11,264 nucleotides of DNA, taken from the NCBI GenBank assembly GCA_947177885.1, contig CAMWWF010000063.1, positions 1-11,264 of the forward strand. The letters are read 5' to 3'. The notes under the pieces are model-generated. The model did not search any database, was not told the DNA's origin, and saw only the letters and a list, made by a program, of their open reading frames with translations. Source of the stretch: an uncultured Lachnospiraceae bacterium (lineage in GTDB: Bacteria > Bacillota_A > Clostridia > Lachnospirales > Lachnospiraceae). A program made the translations under genes and the position numbers. Shown here in pieces: positions 1 through 5,348 of this stretch; positions within the stretch are counted from its first letter, which is position 1; each line of letters starts with the position of its first letter.

Positions 1-1
1 G

Positions 2-135
2 TTTCTAAATGATCTGAAGGAGTACAAACGCTCGAAGAGTATCAGGAATTAACAAAAAAACAGGCCGCGAAGTGGGGTGTACAAACCGGGGGAATGATTT
101 TTCAAACACGCGCCAGAGCAAAAGCTGCTCTTTGA
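2..135 (+). other. Possible coding remnant(s) at the left edge, unidentified
   Basis: Two short overlapping plus-strand frames look more protein-like than random. One, open from the window edge (2-52), ends in DLKEYKRSKSIRN and could be the C-terminus of an upstream gene. The other, open from 13 to the stop TGA at 133-135, reads LEEYQELTKKQ then AAKWGVQTGGMIF and ends ARAKAAL. It has an AAGGAG Shine-Dalgarno-like sequence at 17-22, but the triplet at the expected start (28-30) is ACG, one transition away from ATG. It may be a gene fragment that has lost its start, a gene with an unusual start, or chance. I do not recognise either peptide. A short inverted repeat (AGAGCA 115-120 / TGCTCT 126-131) covers the end of the second frame. 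Confidence 0.2.
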
Positions 136-168
136 TTCCCTTATCTGTGAAAGCTTACGGCAGAAATG

Positions 169-1281
169 CTATGCAAGGTGCATTTCCCGAAGTCTTTGAT
201 ATACCCGGTCAAATATGTATTCCTGCTCTTTATTATTATTCAGGAGCCGGACAAACTTTTCTTCCTGGAAACGGATGGAAGAGTACGGCTCAAATTTATG
301 TGCCAGTTCCCGCAGTGTTTCGGCGGTATTGAACATCTGGCTCAGGGTATCGCTGGCATCACGCTGAAAGAAATCGGCAACCAGCGCGCAGTTATAGTCG
401 AACAGAGGAGCCATTTTTTCCAGTTTTCCCGTGTCATTGTTCATAAAAAAGCCGTAATTCTGCGTATGCCTGTCCGTGTTGATGATAATGTAATCAAGTA
501 CGGGAATGCATGCAAATTGATTTCTCCACTGCTGCAGGCAGTAAGTTTTGAAATCAAGGCTGCACCGGCGGGCATATTCCATGACTTCCCAGGCTTCCAC
601 GAAGGAGTACTCTTCATTTATGAAATTTTTGCAGATGGAGATAAATTCCGTGCCCTCTGCCGTTTCCTTGATGTCGCCCACATAGGAAACGCAATCGATC
701 TTATTTTCAAAGCAATTGAGAATCTCTGATGCCAGAATTTCCATCTTTGTATTGACATAGTTGTTGGTACGGTCTGATTTCAGCATGTAGAGATCGCTGC
801 CCAGGTGGATCCAACCCTTGCGGAACAGACCCTTTGTGGTCAGCTCCGGGCAGATACTGCTGGTAGTGATGGTGGGACTGAATCCGCTTAAAGAGACATT
901 GAGAATATCGCGAAGTTTATTTTGCCGGATGTTTACATTGTTCCAGCAGATTTTCTCGGAGTCCTCCCTGACCCAGTAGCTGTCCTGGATGGAGACTCCC
1001 TTGCATTTGGCGCATATGTTCACTCTGTTATCGATGGAATCTATCTGCGGGATCTGAAATGCCGCATAAATCTGCTTTGCATTGTCTCTGGAGAGAGACA
1101 GTACCCGGCTGCTCAGATAGTTTTTGACCGCCTGTACATTGTGCAGAATATCCTTGGGAAGGCTTGAATCTCTGATATCCGACCGGAGACAGAAGGGAAG
1201 TCTGTCATTATCGATCACTTCCACTACAAAGTCCTCAAAGTCAAAATACAGTACTTTGGCATCTTTTAGCATTAAATACAT
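169..1281 (-). CDS. HipA-like serine/threonine kinase domain protein
   Basis: A 370-residue protein of the HipA-like kinase group seen in Firmicutes. Visible kinase-fold elements are a probable nucleotide-binding Lys168 in LYMLKSD, the catalytic loop NTDRHTQN (Asp270, Asn275), and the metal-binding LFDYN segment (Asp295), which replaces the usual DFG. The N-terminal third (SIQDSYWVR near residues 97-105, then a CPELTTKG segment near 144-151) matches the accessory N-terminal region I know from these proteins, not classical HipA. HipA phosphorylates translation factors in toxin-antitoxin pairs; the substrate here is unknown. No HipB-like repressor lies beside it, so toxin function is not established. 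I chose ATG at 1281 because GGTGA lies five bases upstream. The GTG at 1290 would add three residues but has no Shine-Dalgarno at useful distance. Codon usage looks more AT-rich than in neighbours, which hints at transfer. Confidence 0.75.
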   Translation of the reverse strand: MYLMLKDAKVLYFDFEDFVVEVIDNDRLPFCLRSDIRDSSLPKDILHNVQAVKNYLSSRVLSLSRDNAKQIYAAFQIPQIDSIDNRVNICAKCKGVSIQDSYWVREDSEKICWNNVNIRQNKLRDILNVSLSGFSPTITTSSICPELTTKGLFRKGWIHLGSDLYMLKSDRTNNYVNTKMEILASEILNCFENKIDCVSYVGDIKETAEGTEFISICKNFINEEYSFVEAWEVMEYARRCSLDFKTYCLQQWRNQFACIPVLDYIIINTDRHTQNYGFFMNNDTGKLEKMAPLFDYNCALVADFFQRDASDTLSQMFNTAETLRELAHKFEPYSSIRFQEEKFVRLLNNNKEQEYIFDRVYQRLREMHLA

Positions 1282-1324
1282 TGTTTTCACCGTTTCGTTT
1301 TAGTATTGGAGTCCTTCTGTTCCT

Positions 1325-1353
1325 ATTTTACACATTTATGGCACAATGGTCAA
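1325..1353 (-). promoter_or_regulatory. Sigma-A type promoter of the HipA-like gene
   Basis: On the minus strand, a -35 box TTGACC (1348-1353) and a -10 box TAAAAT (1325-1330) are separated by exactly 17 bases. Each matches the consensus at five of six positions. Transcription would start near 1318, leaving a leader of about 36 nt before the ATG at 1281. The gene can therefore be expressed independently of the CLC gene upstream of it. Confidence 0.65.
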
Positions 1354-1452
1354 TAGCTGTGACGGCGGTTGTCAGGCGGTTTGCGACAGCTCACAACAGT
1401 TTGTTGCCGTTTATCCGTTTTCTAAGGGACGTTTTCACACGTTCCTCTGCGT

Positions 1453-1470
1453 GACAAACCCGGGCTTGTC
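1453..1470 (-). repeat. Near-perfect palindrome downstream of the CLC gene
   Basis: The 18-nt sequence GACAAACCCGGGCTTGTC is palindromic except for one pair. In minus-strand RNA that pair becomes G-U, giving a 7-bp stem with a CCGG loop, 37 nt past the stop codon of the CLC gene. There is no U-run after it, so it is a poor intrinsic terminator. It could instead be an RNA-stabilising 3' hairpin or a protein-binding site. Confidence 0.35.
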
Positions 1471-1506
1471 GGGGGTTAAGACACAGAAAGAACGGGGGTG
1501 GCGCGC

Positions 1507-2772
1507 TCAGTTGGTTTTCCGGTTGATATAGTTGGTCTTAAATTTTGAGTAGACGATCTTCTGGCTGTGGTAAAGTCCGTAATAACCGGACAGCATATAG
1601 CTGAAGGCAACGGACAGAAGAAAGTAGGGAACGCCTGTGTAGCCAAACAGCTCAAAGCTGATGAGCAGTGAGGTGATGGGGCAGTTGGTAACGCCGCAGA
1701 ACACAGAGATCATTCCCACCGCCGTACAGAGGGTGGGAGAAAACCCTGTCAGATTGCCGAACAGGCATCCGAAGGCGGCTCCCGTAAAGAAGGAAGGGAC
1801 GATCTCACCGCCCTTAAAACCGGCGCACAGAGTGGCGGCGGTAAAAAGGATCTTCAGCAGGAAAGCTTCGGGGCGCACCGTGGCTTCCTCCATGCAGCGT
1901 TCGATAAAGTCCATTCCCGCACCGTTGTAGGTCTGATTCCCCACCAGCGCGGTCAGGAGTATTACGATACAGCCTCCTGCAAAAATGCGCAGAAAGGGGT
2001 TTTTAAAATATTTCTGATACAGATGTTCCGCACCGTGCAGGGTGACGCAGAACAGGATGCTGACCAATGCGCACAGAATGGCCAGAATGGAAATCTTTAT
2101 GGCGGATATTACGGTGAAATCCGGTACCTGGGCAAGCAAAAAGGCCTCCGGAGGTATCCCTGCCAGGGTGGCGATACCGTGGGCCGTCAGCGAGGCGATG
2201 ACGCAGGGAACCAGAGCGGAATAGTGCATGATCCCCACACTGACCACTTCCATGGAGAATATGGCTGCTGCCAGAGGCGTGCCGAAGAGAGAGGAAAAGG
2301 CGGCGCTCATGCCGCACATGATCATAATGTGCCTGTCCTTCTCGTCCAGCCGGAGCAGGTGTCCCATTCCGTTCCCGATGCTGCCTCCCAACTGCAGTGC
2401 AGCGCCTTCCCGCCCTGATGAACCGCCGAACAGATGCGTGATCAGTGTGGACACGAAGATGAGCGGGGCCATACGGACAGGCAGATGATCTCCGGAGTGA
2501 ATGGCGGAGATGACAAGATTCGTACCGGTGTCATTCTGGTTGCGGAACAGGTGGTAGCATCCTGCCACGACCAGACCGCCCACCGGCAGCAGGCAGATCA
2601 GCCAGGGATGTTCCAGCCGGGTAGTGGTCACGAAGGTCATGAACAGATGAAACAATGTGCCCACGGAGCCGATCAGGATGCCTGACAGGATGGAGAAGAC
2701 TACCCACTTGACGAAGCTGAGCATGCGGTGAAAATTATGTCGTATGATTTTCGCTTGATCCTTGGTCAACAT
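1507..2772 (-). CDS. CLC-type antiporter, CLC-F (fluoride/proton) clade-like
   Basis: A 421-residue polytopic membrane protein of the CLC chloride channel/antiporter family, without C-terminal CBS domains. The gating-glutamate motif is GSSGREGAA (117-125, Glu122). The chloride-filter motif GSGIP of classical CLCs is replaced by GTNLV (83-87). The inner proton glutamate position after PLAAAIFSME is Val176. The GxFxP segment reads GGEIVP (321-326) with Glu323. From memory of CLC-F proteins, which export fluoride in exchange for protons, G-x-N-L-I, loss of the inner glutamate and GE-x-x-P are clade marks, so a fluoride exporter is the best guess. Threonine at the filter position (Thr84), where I recall Asn or Met, leaves ion preference open. 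Start ATG at 2772 has GAGG seven bases upstream. I see no fluoride riboswitch in front. Confidence 0.85.
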   Translation of the reverse strand: MLTKDQAKIIRHNFHRMLSFVKWVVFSILSGILIGSVGTLFHLFMTFVTTTRLEHPWLICLLPVGGLVVAGCYHLFRNQNDTGTNLVISAIHSGDHLPVRMAPLIFVSTLITHLFGGSSGREGAALQLGGSIGNGMGHLLRLDEKDRHIMIMCGMSAAFSSLFGTPLAAAIFSMEVVSVGIMHYSALVPCVIASLTAHGIATLAGIPPEAFLLAQVPDFTVISAIKISILAILCALVSILFCVTLHGAEHLYQKYFKNPFLRIFAGGCIVILLTALVGNQTYNGAGMDFIERCMEEATVRPEAFLLKILFTAATLCAGFKGGEIVPSFFTGAAFGCLFGNLTGFSPTLCTAVGMISVFCGVTNCPITSLLISFELFGYTGVPYFLLSVAFSYMLSGYYGLYHSQKIVYSKFKTNYINRKTN

Positions 2773-2816
2773 GGCTTTACCTCACAGGAAAAAATGGATG
2801 TTTTGGATTCTGCTTT

Positions 2817-2822
2817 ATTATA
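2817..2822 (-). promoter_or_regulatory. Probable -10 box of the CLC gene
   Basis: A perfect TATAAT lies on the minus strand 45 bases upstream of the CLC start codon. The hexamer 17 bases further up, TTCCTT, is a poor -35 box, so an activator may be required or the site may be weak. The region is shared with the divergent aldolase-family gene, whose promoter lies at 2881-2909. Confidence 0.35.
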
Positions 2823-2880
2823 AACTGTTTTGGAGAAAAAAGGAATGGAATGTAATATTTCGGTTTTGCCGTAAATCTTA

Positions 2881-2909
2881 TTGACTTTTACACTTTAAAC
2901 TGCTAAAAT
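2881..2909 (+). promoter_or_regulatory. Sigma-A type promoter of the aldolase-family gene
   Basis: TTGACT (2881-2886) and TAAAAT (2904-2909) are separated by 17 bases, each five of six to consensus. Transcription would start near 2916, giving a leader of about 74 nt that includes the GAGGAGAA repeats. Confidence 0.65.
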
Positions 2910-2955
2910 CAAAAGACAGTGCAGGGAAATCAAATGAACTGCTAATGTTATGCAA

Positions 2956-2987
2956 GAGGAGAAGAGGAGAAGAGGAGAAGAGGAGAA
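2956..2987 (+). repeat. Four tandem copies of GAGGAGAA forming a multiple Shine-Dalgarno
   Basis: Four perfect, uninterrupted copies of an 8-nt unit each contain AGGAG. The last copy ends two bases before the start codon ATG at 2990, with AGGAG at 2981-2985 four bases from the ATG; this decides the start. The earlier copies are alternative ribosome-loading sites at 12, 20 and 28 bases. Short perfect tandem repeats are prone to slipped-strand changes, so copy number may vary between strains. Confidence 0.85.
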
Positions 2988-2989
2988 CC

Positions 2990-3970
2990 ATGAAAGAAAT
3001 ATCAAATTTAATTTCATACCGGCCTGACATAAAGGTGGTGGACGCTACATTGCGTGACGGGGGGCTGGTCAATGATTTCTATTTTACGGATGAATTCGCC
3101 AAAGCGCTGTATCTGGCAAATCTGCGTGCGGGTGTGGATTATATGGAGTTTGGTTACAAGTCCTCCAGGGAGATGTTCGATGTCAATAAATTCGGAAAAT
3201 GGAAATTCTGTAAGGATGACGATATCAGGGCTATTGTGGGAGACAATGCCACCGACTTAAAGATTGCAGTCATGGCGGATGTGGGAAGATGTGATTACAA
3301 GACAGATATCATTGACCGGGCTGACAGCCCCATCGACCTGATCCGGGTGGCGACTTACCTGAATGCGATCCCTTCCGCAGTGGATATGATCGAAGATGCC
3401 GCGAGAAAAGGATATGAGGTGAGCTGCAATATCATGGCTGTTTCCAATTCACAGGAGGGCGACCTGAAAGCGGCACTGGAGATCCTGGCACAGACCTCTG
3501 TGGACGTGCTGTATATTGTGGACAGCTATGGGGCCATGTATCCGGAGCAGGTGGCGCGTCTGGCGGATCTCTATGTGAACATTGCCGTAAAATACGGCAA
3601 AAAGGTAGGGATCCATGCGCACAACAACCAGCAGCTGGCCTTCGCAAATACCATTGAAGCGGTGGGGGACGGCGTGGACTGGCTGGATGCCACCTATTCC
3701 TCCATGGGGCGCGGCGCCGGCAATTGTGCCATGGAACTTCTGCTTGGTTTTCTGAGGAATCCCAAGTATAATGTATACCCTGCCATCCAGTTTATCGATT
3801 CTCATATGAATAAGCTGAAAGAGGACGGTGTGGTATGGGGATATGATCTGCAATATCTGGTGACCGGTCTTCTGAACCAGCATCCCAGAACGGCGATCCG
3901 GTTTACCAAGGACAAAAGAAAAGACTATGCTGAATTTTACAGGGAAGTAGTGGTTCAGGACGGAGATTGA
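2990..3970 (+). CDS. DRE-TIM metallolyase, HMG-CoA lyase-like aldolase family
   Basis: A 326-residue TIM-barrel protein of the family that includes 4-hydroxy-2-oxovalerate aldolase, HMG-CoA lyase and isopropylmalate synthase. The N-terminal signature is VDATLRDGG (17-25), with Arg22 and Asp23 at the substrate and metal positions. The second metal site is HAHNN (209-213, His209 and His211). This supports a divalent-metal-dependent aldol cleavage or condensation, probably cytosolic. In true hydroxyoxovalerate aldolases the sequence after RDG carries a histidine (RDGSH) that acts as base; here it is RDGGL, so the substrate probably differs. No acylating aldehyde dehydrogenase partner is adjacent, and the gene appears to be transcribed alone between its own promoter and a terminator. 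An in-frame ATG at 2945 would add fifteen residues encoded mainly by the purine-rich repeat, which is unlikely. The exact reaction is unknown. Confidence 0.8.
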   Translation: MKEISNLISYRPDIKVVDATLRDGGLVNDFYFTDEFAKALYLANLRAGVDYMEFGYKSSREMFDVNKFGKWKFCKDDDIRAIVGDNATDLKIAVMADVGRCDYKTDIIDRADSPIDLIRVATYLNAIPSAVDMIEDAARKGYEVSCNIMAVSNSQEGDLKAALEILAQTSVDVLYIVDSYGAMYPEQVARLADLYVNIAVKYGKKVGIHAHNNQQLAFANTIEAVGDGVDWLDATYSSMGRGAGNCAMELLLGFLRNPKYNVYPAIQFIDSHMNKLKEDGVVWGYDLQYLVTGLLNQHPRTAIRFTKDKRKDYAEFYREVVVQDGD

Positions 3971-4003
3971 AGAGCGGGCTGTTTCGCGGAAAGTTCGCAG
4001 AAA

Positions 4004-4038
4004 GAGGGGTGTCGCACTTATTTCGTGTGACACCCCTT
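4004..4038. terminator. Bidirectional terminator-like hairpin between convergent genes
   Basis: GGGGTGTCGCAC (4006-4017) pairs with GTGTGACACCCC (4025-4036) over twelve base pairs, one of them G-U, with a seven-base loop; an outer A-T pair extends it. It lies 33 nt after the aldolase-family stop codon. The plus-strand tail begins TTCGTGTG and is weakly U-rich; the minus-strand tail TCTTTCT is better. It probably ends transcription from both sides. Confidence 0.6.
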
Positions 4039-4040
4039 CG

Positions 4041-4122
4041 TGTGAACCGGCATATTCGCGGATGATTAGAGACAGAGGTGTTATGATCCGGCGGGCATTC
4101 CTGCATGAACAGTCGGTTCACA
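4041..4122. repeat. 9-bp inverted repeat enclosing 64 nt
   Basis: TGTGAACCG (4041-4049) and CGGTTCACA (4114-4122) are perfect inverted copies. Inside are weaker pairings: CGGAT (4059-4063) with ATCCG (4086-4090), and GCGGG with CCTGC around a CATT loop (4091-4104). A folded RNA element or a remnant small repeat is possible. No reading frame in it looks coding. Confidence 0.35.
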
Positions 4123-4180
4123 GTGCCTGTGTCGGGCCATGTAAACCTGAGACAGGTGCATTCCGGGGCTGCTCATGGAG

Positions 4181-4762
4181 TTATCTGACCAGATTGTCTT
4201 CGTGGCGCCTGATCTCCACCCGGTAACATTCTCCTGTTTTGGAATCAAAATAAAAGGTGGTCCTGTATTGATTCCTTTTAGTCCGGTATACTAATTGATC
4301 GGCAGAATTGCTGTCTGCAGGTTCTCCGAAGAGAGCGATCAGCTCTTCTCTGGTCTTTCCGAAGAATTCCTCTCCCTCATAGGTGGCCTGAAGCCCTGTA
4401 AGGTTTCCGTCCTTATCCATGGACTTTGCAGAAATTTCAAACACTTCGCATTTGGCGTAAGGTGTCTTGCTGCTGGAACGGTTCAACAAAGAGACTCCGC
4501 CCATGGATATATTTTGGTCATTGCCCCAATAATAGGAAAGCATTTCCTTGAAGGAAGAGCCGGGCATGCTGTTGTCATTGTTGGACAGCCGGAAGCCCGC
4601 CTCGTTCAGGTCGGAAATCCTTAAGCTTGCCAGGTTCAGTTCCGTTCCGTTCAGTGCAAAAGCAGGCGGTTTGTCTTTGGACAATATGCTTATGACGAAT
4701 GACAGGGCAATTACCCCTATGATACATCCTGCCGTAAAGAACGGTCTTTTCTTCTGTTTCAT
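4181..4762 (-). CDS. Membrane-anchored extracytoplasmic protein, function unknown
   Basis: A 193-residue protein I do not recognise. A basic N-terminus (MKQKKR) is followed by one hydrophobic segment at about residues 9-28, which fits a signal anchor with the rest outside the membrane. Cys13 sits at the start of that segment without a proper lipobox, so a lipoprotein is unlikely. The C-terminal half has a segment GKTREELIALFGEPAD (about 135-150) followed by alternating strand-like sequence (residues 157-184). That pattern resembles small domains of the SmpA/BLIP type in other secreted proteins, but this is only a shape resemblance. Start ATG at 4762 has AAGAGG eight bases upstream. The gene stands alone, converges on the aldolase-family gene and has a near-consensus promoter. 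Confidence 0.7.
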   Translation of the reverse strand: MKQKKRPFFTAGCIIGVIALSFVISILSKDKPPAFALNGTELNLASLRISDLNEAGFRLSNNDNSMPGSSFKEMLSYYWGNDQNISMGGVSLLNRSSSKTPYAKCEVFEISAKSMDKDGNLTGLQATYEGEEFFGKTREELIALFGEPADSNSADQLVYRTKRNQYRTTFYFDSKTGECYRVEIRRHEDNLVR

Positions 4763-4810
4763 TTCATATACCTCTTTTCTGTGTTATGGTTATGTAAGAT
4801 ATTTGCCGGC

Positions 4811-4830
4811 AGCTGTGTTATGACGCAGCT
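4811..4830. other. Hairpin in the leader of the membrane-protein gene
   Basis: AGCTGTGT (4811-4818) pairs with ACGCAGCT (4823-4830) around a TATG loop, with one G-U pair. On the plus strand it is followed by TTT, a weak terminator signature. On the minus strand, where the promoter at 4845-4873 would transcribe it, it is a leader hairpin without a U-run about 50 nt before the start codon. Confidence 0.4.
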
Positions 4831-4844
4831 TTTAAGACAGCAAG

Positions 4845-4873
4845 ATTATACTCCGGAAAAAGGGATTTGTCCA
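4845..4873 (-). promoter_or_regulatory. Near-consensus promoter of the membrane-protein gene
   Basis: On the minus strand TGGACA (4868-4873) and a perfect TATAAT (4845-4850) are spaced by 17 bases, eleven of twelve positions matching consensus. Transcription would start near 4838 and give a leader of about 75 nt containing one hairpin. Confidence 0.65.
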
Positions 4874-5043
4874 GATGCGGATAAAATTGAGGAACCGTGA
4901 ACGGAGTGAACCTGATGTAACAGGTCTTCGAATGGCAGGAGCCGTAATGTGGATTGCGTGGCTGCTGTACATCTTTTGCCAGGTTGATGCGGTTGGCACG
5001 AACAATGTGTGTACACTTTTTCTTCCACAAGAAAGAGAAACTG

Positions 5044-5072
5044 TTGAATTTCTCAGTCTGAATGTGTATACT
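5044..5072 (+). promoter_or_regulatory. Probable promoter upstream of the metY-type gene
   Basis: TTGAAT (5044-5049) and TATACT (5067-5072) are 17 bases apart, four and five of six to consensus. A start near 5079 implies a leader of about 270 nt before the ATG at 5349. A second, weaker candidate (TTGAAT at 5202-5207 with TAGATA 18 bases on) could give a shorter leader. Confidence 0.5.
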
Positions 5073-5078
5073 GGAAAG

Positions 5079-5348
5079 TGAGTTTGTATGCGGAGATTTT
5101 GCCCACGGCTGTCAGAATGACAGCCTGGGATTTTCGTGCAAAGTGGCACGGAACGCTTCGCGGTTTCCCCAGGCGGGATTCCGGATCTTCACGGGAATCG
5201 GTTGAATAAAAACGCGTATTAGACATAGATAAAAGCGCGTCCCGGCGCAGCCGGGGAATCAGTTGGAAAGCAGACTTTCGAATAATGATCGGTATGTACA
5301 AGAGGGTATGTAAATACCCTTCTTTGAAGAGCACAGGGAGGTATAAAA
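5079..5348 (+). promoter_or_regulatory. Long structured 5' leader, candidate regulatory RNA
   Basis: At least six hairpins follow one another: GGCTGTC/GACAGCC (5107-5125), CGTGC/GCACG (5135-5150), GGAACGC/GCG-TTCC with a bulge (5150-5168), GATTCC/GGAATC (5177-5199), CCCGG/CCGGG (5241-5255) and AGGGTAT/ATACCCT (5303-5320). The first is followed by ATTTT and looks like an early terminator. The last ends 15 bases before the Shine-Dalgarno AGGGAGG (5335-5341). I cannot find the conserved cores of the S-box SAM riboswitch or of a T-box. A ten-codon frame (5088-5120) overlapping the first hairpin could be a leader peptide, but its ribosome site is weak. Confidence 0.4.
5107..5134 (+). terminator. 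Terminator-like hairpin early in the leader (possible attenuator)
   Basis: A perfect 7-bp stem GGCTGTC/GACAGCC with an AGAAT loop is followed by TGGGATTTT. It would lie about 30-55 nt after the proposed transcription start. No plus-strand gene ends just before it, so it more probably attenuates the downstream gene than ends an upstream one. Confidence 0.45.

Larger units (their letters stand above)
4763..5348. other. 586-nt gene-free divergent control region
   Basis: No frame here looks coding: the longest open frames (for example 4875-5081 plus and 4818-5030 minus) lack family resemblance, good ribosome sites and codon bias. The stretch holds a promoter for the minus gene (4845-4873), a hairpin in that gene's leader (4811-4830), a short palindrome GTGTACAC (5009-5016), a rightward promoter (5044-5072) and a heavily folded leader up to 5348. 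Confidence 0.6.

Noticed and set aside
166..729. A 187-codon plus-strand frame opposite the HipA-like gene
   Set aside because: It is a shadow of the kinase frame; the kinase catalytic motifs are on the minus strand.
1346..1531. A 61-codon plus-strand frame between the HipA-like and CLC genes
   Set aside because: It overlaps the HipA-like promoter and the end of the CLC gene, and its composition is not protein-like.
2773..2880. Possible fluoride riboswitch before the CLC gene
   Set aside because: The minus-strand sequence lacks the conserved GGNGAUGG-type start and the CUGAUGA-type core I would expect.
4041..4122. A tRNA, suggested by GGTTCACA and an outer stem
   Set aside because: There is no acceptor/anticodon cloverleaf, no CCA-side match and the internal stems do not fit.
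5009..5016. GTGTACAC palindrome upstream of the rightward promoter
   Set aside because: Eight bases of palindrome are expected by chance at this scale; there is no second copy and no regulator gene nearby.
4875..5081. A 68-codon plus-strand frame with a hydrophobic stretch upstream of the metY-type gene
   Set aside because: It has no convincing ribosome site or family resemblance, and it runs through the proposed promoter at 5044-5072.
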